Origin: Bryobacterales bacterium
GTDB lineage: Bacteria; Cyanobacteriota; Vampirovibrionia; Obscuribacterales; Obscuribacteraceae
Length of the DNA stretch: 6,451 nucleotides
Reading direction: 5' to 3'
Assembly (NCBI GenBank): GCA_903970295.1
Contig: CAJCHQ010000226.1
Coordinates: 1-6,451, forward strand
Of the stretch, positions 1-5,044 are shown in pieces (the stretch's first letter is position 1; each line of letters starts with the position of its first letter). Under the pieces are notes generated by a model that saw only the letters and a program-made list of their open reading frames with translations, did no database searches and had not been told where the DNA came from. Made by a program: the position numbers and the translations under genes.

Positions 1-2
1 AC

Positions 3-41
3 TCCGTTAAAGTAGGGCGCGAAGCGCTGAGAGAAGACTGA
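3..41 (+). CDS. C-terminal tail of an upstream gene (partial)
   Basis: Reading frame 3 is open from the left edge and ends in a TGA at 39-41 that shares its A with the ATG of the next gene (TGATG). The visible tail is SVKVGREALRED. A four-base stop/start overlap is a typical sign of two genes translated from one mRNA, so this is probably the end of a real gene lying mostly to the left. With only 12 codons nothing can be said about its function, and an open frame this short can arise by chance. Confidence 0.4.
   Translation, partial: SVKVGREALRED
29..36 (+). promoter_or_regulatory. Ribosome binding site for the propeller-like gene
   Basis: The purine run GAGAGAAG ends four bases before the ATG at 41. 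It is a modest Shine-Dalgarno match and lies inside the last codons of the upstream open frame, which supports the ATG at 41 and coupling to the gene before it. Confidence 0.45.
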
Positions 42-913
42 TGTTCGCGCTGTTTGTCCGATCGATTTTGCTTGCTGTCCTGCTTGTCTCGCTCGCGTTT
101 TCCCAGGCAAAGCTCGGCGTACTCGCCGCCGCCGGACCGCAAACCATTGCCGTTTATAAGCAAGGTGGCGAACTCTGGTTGCGAACCGGAGCAGGCGATA
201 GACAATTGACCGATGATGGCGAGCAAAAAGATACCTGGGCAATTTCTGAAGATGGGCGGCGCATCGTTTATACACTTCGTCCTGGCAGGCACGGTCGGCA
301 TGCCTACGCGATCGCCATAGTCGATGACCATGGTGAACAGATCAAAGAAATCGTCGCCAGCGCCGCTGACAATCGAATCAGCACCGTCAATCAGGTGGAG
401 TGGATCGATGACACCAGAATTGGTATCGACTATCAGATCACTCCGTCTTGCAGTCAGTATGTAGTCGTTGATACCGCATCCGGCGAGATGATTGGCAAGT
501 ATTTGGGCATCTGGTTTAGCTGGGCTCCCAATAAGAAGCGTGTGGCATATGTCGGGTGGGTACATCATTTCGAAGAGCAAGAACAGCCGAGCTACTATTT
601 GAAAATCAACAACAAGACGATCTACCCGGTGCCCATTGCCGGTGAAAGTCCCGATCGAGGACACCACCTTTTCCTGACCAAATTTATCTGGTCGGATGAC
701 AGCAAGAGAGTGGCATTTGTCGATCAATTCGGACGTCATTTGTTTCTAGTCGCTGCCGGCACAGTCGGCACTCCTGTCGTCGCTAAGCTGCCCTTTTCCG
801 GGAGTGTGCGCGACCTCAGTTGGTTGGACAAGAATTCGGTCAGGGTGCAAAGCAGCAAGGCTGCGTGGATCTATGACTTTGACACCAAAACCCTGAGCAA
901 GACTGCAAGCTGA
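41..913 (+). CDS. Exported beta-propeller-like (TolB/WD40-type) protein
   Basis: This 290-residue protein begins with a Sec-type signal: a short N-region with Arg7, a hydrophobic core at about 8-20, and Ala-rich candidate cleavage sites at about 22-31. It therefore probably acts in the periplasm or at the cell surface. The rest is rich in beta strands and repeats a blade-like pattern of Trp or Phe, then Asp/Asn-x-(K/R)R-(I/V)-(A/V)-Y/F: residues 66-77 (WAISEDGRRIVY), 160-171 (SWAPNKKRVAYV), 216-227 (IWSDDSKRVAFV), with looser copies at 119-130 and 258-270. This resembles PD40/TolB-N or WD40-like propeller blades. No catalytic motif is seen, so a binding or scaffold role is possible but not shown. 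Five blade traces are fewer than most propellers have. The ATG at 41 is supported by the signal peptide directly after it and by the TGATG overlap. No gene name can be assigned. Confidence 0.7.
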   Translation: MFALFVRSILLAVLLVSLAFSQAKLGVLAAAGPQTIAVYKQGGELWLRTGAGDRQLTDDGEQKDTWAISEDGRRIVYTLRPGRHGRHAYAIAIVDDHGEQIKEIVASAADNRISTVNQVEWIDDTRIGIDYQITPSCSQYVVVDTASGEMIGKYLGIWFSWAPNKKRVAYVGWVHHFEEQEQPSYYLKINNKTIYPVPIAGESPDRGHHLFLTKFIWSDDSKRVAFVDQFGRHLFLVAAGTVGTPVVAKLPFSGSVRDLSWLDKNSVRVQSSKAAWIYDFDTKTLSKTAS

Positions 914-979
914 AAATCTGGATTCGAATTCGAAATCTATAATCGAATTGTTGCGTGAAATGTTTCGCTTCAGCTAAGC
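914..979. other. Short convergent intergenic region
   Basis: These 66 bases separate two genes that end facing each other. A 12-base perfect palindrome lies at 923-934, and a weak 4-bp stem (GCTT/AAGC with a 5-base loop) lies at 967-979. Neither has a strong GC stem followed by a T-run on either strand, so no intrinsic terminator can be called with confidence. Confidence 0.5.
923..934. repeat. 12-base palindrome TTCGAATTCGAA
   Basis: The sequence equals its own reverse complement. It sits ten bases after the stop of the propeller-like gene. As RNA it would give only a four-pair stem around AATT. It could be a protein-binding site or chance; nothing nearby decides this. Confidence 0.35.
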
Positions 980-2650
980 TCATTTACTTAAAGGTTTGGG
1001 GCGATAAACTTCCATGCAGGCGCGCAATTCTCGACCGGCGAATTCTTCTGACTGCCCGTCCTGAACGGCATGCGCGCGCAACCAATTTTGCACTTCGCGA
1101 CTGCGATGAATTTGTAGCCAGGCAAAAATTGGACGCGTTTCAATTTCCTCCGGAAAAATCTTTTCCGGGATCGGTGTGTGGAAAAACCAGATGGCGCCGC
1201 CATTTTTCAAGGCGTTTTCCAACTTAGGATAAACTTGATTGACGAGCGCATCGTCACGTATGCGAGAGTCTATTCCGGCCCACTTCATGACGGCCAAATG
1301 ATCGCCATCAGGAAATGCGGTTGATTTCACGTTGTCGGGTAGATAACGAATTACTTGTGAAGTGAATTCTTCTGGCGAGACGACAACTAAATCCTTACTT
1401 GCATCGACCCGTTTGACGATCTTAGGCGAAATAAAAGCGAAACTGGCTTCTGGCACTTTGGGCAGACCAATCAGCTGGGGCGTCCAGAAGGGCAGCCAGA
1501 AGAGAATCGGTAGAGCAAAGCGAACAACTTTTGGAAACGGTTTAAACACATTATCGAAAGCAAAAATATAGAGCAAGAGCAAAATCGGTGTGAATTCAAT
1601 CAAATAATTTGGGCGCAACGGATATCCGGCCTGGACCAAGAGCATGCCGCCGACGAGCGCTCCCAACAACACCAATTTCCACAGTAAGGGATTGAGCCTT
1701 TCTCTGACTTCCTTTTGACAGGGGAAGAAGAGTGCCGTCCAGAAAAAGGCGTGACAAAAAAGCCAGGTGGCCATCGGGTCGCTTCCCAGCATTTCTGTTT
1801 TGATGGTGGAAACAGTGCAGATCAATTCAACCGGCCACATCAAGATCATTTCTGGAATCGAATAGTGCTGGTAAGCCCATACATTCTCTCGTTGCTGAAT
1901 CTGATAGACGAGAATTGGCAGCCACGGTGAAAACAGTAGTAAAGCCAGGCAAGCAGCTAGAAACCAGCCGATGAATTGTGATTTGTTCCAGCATCTGATC
2001 AGCGTGCCTACGCCCATCGTGAGGATGTGACCGACGACCATGGCCAGCCCCCACAAGTGCGTGTAAAGCATGCAAGAGAGAACGACTCCATAAGAGATTA
2101 TGCGGGGTTTACTGGACGGATTTTCCAATAGTCGCATTAAGAGAAATGTGCCAACTAAAGCGACAATTGACAACAAGCCGTAATTTCGAATTAGATCGCC
2201 GAAGCGAATCAAGGTCGGACAAAGACACAACAACAAGCAGTATTGCCAGGTTCTAAGCACGCCGAGGCGCCGGTAGAAAATGGCGTAGGCTATAGGCGCC
2301 AGCGATGTGGAGATGAGAATGGCGATCAGCTTGACTGAGGTTTCACCACTGCCAAATATGGACATCCAAGTGCGCAAAATGAAATACAAAAGTGGTGTGT
2401 TCGAATCATCGCGCAACCAGATCATCATCTGGCTCAGACTGGGAGCGAGCGCGATATTTACGCATTGGCTCTCGTCGCCAAACAGTCCATGCCAACTGAC
2501 TGTGCTCGCTCGCGCGGCAAACGAAATCGCAGTAATGACCAACAATGCGATCGACAAACGAAGTCGTGCATTTGTCGGCCACTTTGTCAAAGCTGTCGAC
2601 GTTGCCGGCAATGTTTTTGGCGGGATTTCAGGCGAATTCATCGCCCCCAT
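980..2650 (-). CDS. GT39/PMT-like membrane glycosyltransferase
   Basis: This 556-residue polytopic membrane protein resembles the PMT_2 (ArnT/PMT-like, GT-C fold) glycosyltransferases, which use a polyprenyl-phosphate sugar on the outer face of the cytoplasmic membrane. A hydrophobic first helix (about 31-48) leads to an extracytoplasmic loop with an acidic pair, Asp59-Glu60 (FGDES), where the family carries its catalytic Asp. Next come the family-like segment at 85-110 (NTPLLYFILRTW), an Arg-Asn-Tyr at 155-157 matching the usual R-x-Y region, and YTHLWG at 196-201. Many further hydrophobic helices extend to about 395. Residues about 396-556 are hydrophilic and probably form an extracytoplasmic domain. 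Acceptor and sugar are unknown: lipid, glycan or protein are all possible. The ATG at 2650 has only a weak upstream purine stretch, and a second ATG at 2641 follows a GGGGG run, so the start is uncertain by three codons. It lies 54 bases after the receiver gene on the same strand. Confidence 0.8.
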   Translation of the reverse strand: MGAMNSPEIPPKTLPATSTALTKWPTNARLRLSIALLVITAISFAARASTVSWHGLFGDESQCVNIALAPSLSQMMIWLRDDSNTPLLYFILRTWMSIFGSGETSVKLIAILISTSLAPIAYAIFYRRLGVLRTWQYCLLLCLCPTLIRFGDLIRNYGLLSIVALVGTFLLMRLLENPSSKPRIISYGVVLSCMLYTHLWGLAMVVGHILTMGVGTLIRCWNKSQFIGWFLAACLALLLFSPWLPILVYQIQQRENVWAYQHYSIPEMILMWPVELICTVSTIKTEMLGSDPMATWLFCHAFFWTALFFPCQKEVRERLNPLLWKLVLLGALVGGMLLVQAGYPLRPNYLIEFTPILLLLYIFAFDNVFKPFPKVVRFALPILFWLPFWTPQLIGLPKVPEASFAFISPKIVKRVDASKDLVVVSPEEFTSQVIRYLPDNVKSTAFPDGDHLAVMKWAGIDSRIRDDALVNQVYPKLENALKNGGAIWFFHTPIPEKIFPEEIETRPIFAWLQIHRSREVQNWLRAHAVQDGQSEEFAGRELRACMEVYRPKPLSK

Positions 2651-2704
2651 TATCTCATAGCGACGATCTGCATAGCCGTAAACTGTCCTCTAGCCGTTCA
2701 ATTC
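2651..2704 (-). promoter_or_regulatory. Spacer before the glycosyltransferase gene with a 7-base direct repeat
   Basis: The 54-base gap between the receiver gene and the glycosyltransferase gene contains TAGCCGT twice (2673-2679 and 2691-2697), 18 bases apart start to start; on the coding strand it reads ACGGCTA. A TTGAAC reading on the - strand could be a weak -35, but no good -10 lies at the usual distance. The gap could hold a regulator site or nothing. No terminator hairpin is visible, so read-through from the signalling genes is plausible. Confidence 0.3.
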
Positions 2705-3115
2705 CTATTCGATTAACAGCTTCCCTACTATGCCTGATAAATCTCCTGTGACTTGCGTTTTTGTCAAAAAAAGTGTCTTTCCGAATCGTAAACGTTGTCG
2801 CTCATCCTCTGAGAGATCGTGCGAAGTATGCACAACTACATGCATAGAGCTTAGTTCAGTGAGCGTTGGGTCGGCTCTCAGAGCTTCGATGATCTCAAAT
2901 CCCGACATTCCGGGTAGCGAAATATCCAGCAGCAATACTTTCGGGCGATGAGATTTGATCAGCTCGAAGGCTTGATGACCATCAGAAGCAGAACAAAAAT
3001 TGATGCCTGCTTTAGTCAGGTCCAGTTCCATCACTATTTTCAACAGCGGATCATCTTCGACCGCTATAACGTAGCAGAGATTAGGATTTTTGCATTGCTT
3101 CATGGGGACTGGCAA
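2705..3115 (-). CDS. Stand-alone response regulator receiver protein
   Basis: This 136-residue protein is a single CheY-like receiver domain with no output domain. The acidic pocket is Asp21-Asp22, the phospho-acceptor is Asp64 (LLLDISLPGMSG), the switch Thr is Thr97 (HTS, with Ser98 where Ala is common) and the conserved Lys is Lys119 (FLTKT). All key residues are present, so it should accept a phosphoryl group. It lies 11 bases after the hybrid kinase gene, which makes that kinase the most likely donor. Translation probably starts at the TTG at 3115: AAGG at 3125-3128 lies nine bases upstream, while the first ATG (3103) lacks a good site. Such single-domain receivers act by protein-protein contact or as phosphorelay intermediates; the partner here is unknown. 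Confidence 0.88.
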   Translation of the reverse strand: MPVPMKQCKNPNLCYVIAVEDDPLLKIVMELDLTKAGINFCSASDGHQAFELIKSHRPKVLLLDISLPGMSGFEIIEALRADPTLTELSSMHVVVHTSHDLSEDERQRLRFGKTLFLTKTQVTGDLSGIVGKLLIE

Positions 3116-3124
3116 GACTCGTTA

Positions 3125-3128
3125 CCTT
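3125..3128 (-). promoter_or_regulatory. Ribosome binding site deciding a TTG start
   Basis: AAGG overlaps the TAA stop of the hybrid kinase gene and lies nine bases before the TTG at 3115. It is 21 bases from the first ATG (3103), too far to serve it. This favours the TTG start and coupling to the upstream gene. Confidence 0.5.
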
Positions 3129-5040
3129 AGAGAAGTGTTCTTCCGATCAATGGAAGTTTAATAGCAAAAGTTGTTCCCTCTCCTATTTGACTAGTGCAAG
3201 ATATTTTACCGTGATGGGCGTCAACTATCTGCTTGCATAGGTAAAGGCCTAGCCCAGTGCCAGCGCCACTCGAGTATCTTGACGAGCGAGATTCACCGAA
3301 CCGCTTAAACAAAGATTCTAGCTGGCTCTCGCTCATGCCCGCTCCCTGGTCGGTCACCAGCACGACAACAAAATCGTTTTCCTGATGTGCGCTCAAATTT
3401 ATATTTCCACCCTGTTTCGAGAACTTGAAAGCATTGTGCAGAAGACTGCTGAACAATCGCTGGAGGGCAGTTATATCCGCCGAGATAGGAGGCAAATCTT
3501 CAGCCATCTTCAGGTTTATGATCACGTCGCTTTCTAAAGCAATCAGTCTGGCGCTAGTTATGGCAGCGTTTATTGGCTCTTCTATCGATATCGGACGAAA
3601 ACATAGTGTCACTGCTGCTGCTTCGTACCTATAAATATCGAGCAGGTTCTGCAGCATCGTGAGAACGTTAGTGTTGCTTTGTTTGAGTGCGGTGACCATG
3701 CGGACGTGTTCATCCTTGTTCAAATCTCGATCAACCAAGAATGAAAGTACGCGATCCGCACCAATCAAGGGATTTCGAATATCGTGAGCAAGGGATGCGA
3801 TGAAATCTTCGCGTTGGCGTTCGAGTTTAAGTCTTTCAGTTATATCGAGAGCCAGAATGATACCGCCCTTGGTGCGATCCCCTCGTGTATGGATTGGCCA
3901 AACGGTCATGTCCCATGTAATTTCTTGAGTTATACCAATTTTTACAAGACATTGCTCACGGAATGGACTATTTTCGGAGATTACTTTGTGCCAAAGCGAA
4001 CTATCTGGAATTGAAATCAGATCCCTGACCGGAGTGCCTATGATCGAAGTCGGAGTAAGTTGGAATTGTTTTGAAAAAGCCGAATTGCAAGTCGATATAA
4101 TTAAATCCGGCGTAAACCTGGCCATGCTAATTGGTGCATTTTCCAGAATTTCCTTAAGAACACCGTTTTCGTTAGCCACCGTCATGCGGGCTAGTTCTTC
4201 TGCCCGTTTTCTAGTAACAGCATAGCGGACTGACTTAACAAGACTTCGAGCGTCAACTTGTCCTTTTACGAGATAATCCTGGGCGCCTTGCACGACCGCC
4301 TCTTCGGCCAAAGCCGCGTCATCGAGTCCGGTAAGAACAATAAGTGGAGTTCCGGCGGCAGCCCTTAAGAGGCTTGTAAGAGCCTCGAGCCCTTGAGCAT
4401 CAGGAAGACCCAGGTCGGCCAAAATTATGTCTATTTGCAGCGTAGCTAGCGCCTCCAATGCTGAAACGAGATCCTCAGCAGTTTTCAATTCGCAATCTGC
4501 CATGTTCGAGTCTTTGAGTAACTCTTGAACGAGGAGGGAATCATGTGGGTTGTCTTCTACTAGTAACATTTTGGAAATTTTCTTCGTTGAAAGATGGCCA
4601 GCTTGTTCAATATCAAACGCCAGTTGCTGAATACTGTTGTCACTGTACGCTACTTCCGTAGCTTCTAGGATCGAAGACATGTTGCCTAAATTAGCTGGCT
4701 TTACTAAATAGACAGCATTTTGCGCGAGTACTCTCTTTTTGTCTTCCGGATTTTCAGATGTGGTCAGTACCACAATAAGCAACTTGTCTAAATTAGCGAT
4801 GCTTCGTATGCAGAACAAGACGTCATGTCCATCTTTCTTGGGCAGATTCAAATCCAGAATTATCAGATGCGGCCTCAGTTCTGGCGCCGCCGCCAGCGAA
4901 GAAAAATATTCAATCGCCTCTTCCCCGTCTTCCAGCACCTTCATTTGATATTCAACCCCTGCCTCTCTCAGGGTTTCCTGCATCAAATAGACATCCGTTG
5001 GGTTGTCTTCGACAAGCACGATATCGAGGCATCTTGACAC
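3127..5040 (-). CDS. Hybrid histidine kinase, REC-REC-PAS-HisKA-HATPase
   Basis: This 637-residue protein shows no membrane segment and should be cytoplasmic. REC1 (about 5-130) is Rcp1-like with Glu11-Asp12, phospho-acceptor Asp63 (LDLNLPKKDG), Thr93 and Lys114. REC2 (about 156-275) has Glu162-Asp163, Asp209 (LADLGLPDAQG), Thr237 and Lys259 (DYLVKGQ). A helical linker (RKRAEEL, 277-283) leads to a PAS domain (about 292-402, ending in DITER). The kinase core follows: H-box with His419 (SLAHDIRNPLIG), N-box around Asn536 (LLHNAFKFS), G1 Asp564 (DQGAGM) and G2 592-599 (GAGTGLGL). All catalytic motifs are intact. Receivers ahead of the kinase suggest that it is switched by phosphorylation from another kinase, probably the PAS kinase encoded four bases upstream. 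The start is GTG at 5040, with AAAGGA at 5048-5053 seven bases before it; the first internal ATG would remove part of REC1. It probably passes phosphate to the receiver gene downstream, which is inference. Confidence 0.92.
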   Translation of the reverse strand: MSRCLDIVLVEDNPTDVYLMQETLREAGVEYQMKVLEDGEEAIEYFSSLAAAPELRPHLIILDLNLPKKDGHDVLFCIRSIANLDKLLIVVLTTSENPEDKKRVLAQNAVYLVKPANLGNMSSILEATEVAYSDNSIQQLAFDIEQAGHLSTKKISKMLLVEDNPHDSLLVQELLKDSNMADCELKTAEDLVSALEALATLQIDIILADLGLPDAQGLEALTSLLRAAAGTPLIVLTGLDDAALAEEAVVQGAQDYLVKGQVDARSLVKSVRYAVTRKRAEELARMTVANENGVLKEILENAPISMARFTPDLIISTCNSAFSKQFQLTPTSIIGTPVRDLISIPDSSLWHKVISENSPFREQCLVKIGITQEITWDMTVWPIHTRGDRTKGGIILALDITERLKLERQREDFIASLAHDIRNPLIGADRVLSFLVDRDLNKDEHVRMVTALKQSNTNVLTMLQNLLDIYRYEAAAVTLCFRPISIEEPINAAITSARLIALESDVIINLKMAEDLPPISADITALQRLFSSLLHNAFKFSKQGGNINLSAHQENDFVVVLVTDQGAGMSESQLESLFKRFGESRSSRYSSGAGTGLGLYLCKQIVDAHHGKISCTSQIGEGTTFAIKLPLIGRTLL

Positions 5041-5044
5041 TGGT

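Noticed and set aside
955..1227. 90-residue + strand open frame after the propeller-like gene
   Set aside because: Almost all of it is antisense to the glycosyltransferase C-terminus, and the composition is Arg/Cys-rich as expected of a shadow frame.
1827..2075. 82-residue - strand open frame inside the glycosyltransferase gene
   Set aside because: It is a different frame of the same strand within a continuous gene with good family features; there is no sign of a frameshift.
2307..2660. 117-residue + strand open frame opposite the glycosyltransferase start
   Set aside because: It lies antisense to a well-supported membrane protein gene, shows no recognisable domain and has no convincing ribosome site.
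2645..2704. Sigma-70 promoter before the glycosyltransferase gene
   Set aside because: TTGAAC is an acceptable -35, but no good -10 is found 16-18 bases later; GATAAT overlaps the start codon and has no -35.
3127..5040. Fusion or assembly artefact joining a separate Rcp-type regulator to a kinase
   Set aside because: The frame is continuous through REC1, a plausible linker and REC2, with no stop, repeat or internal ribosome site that would indicate two genes.
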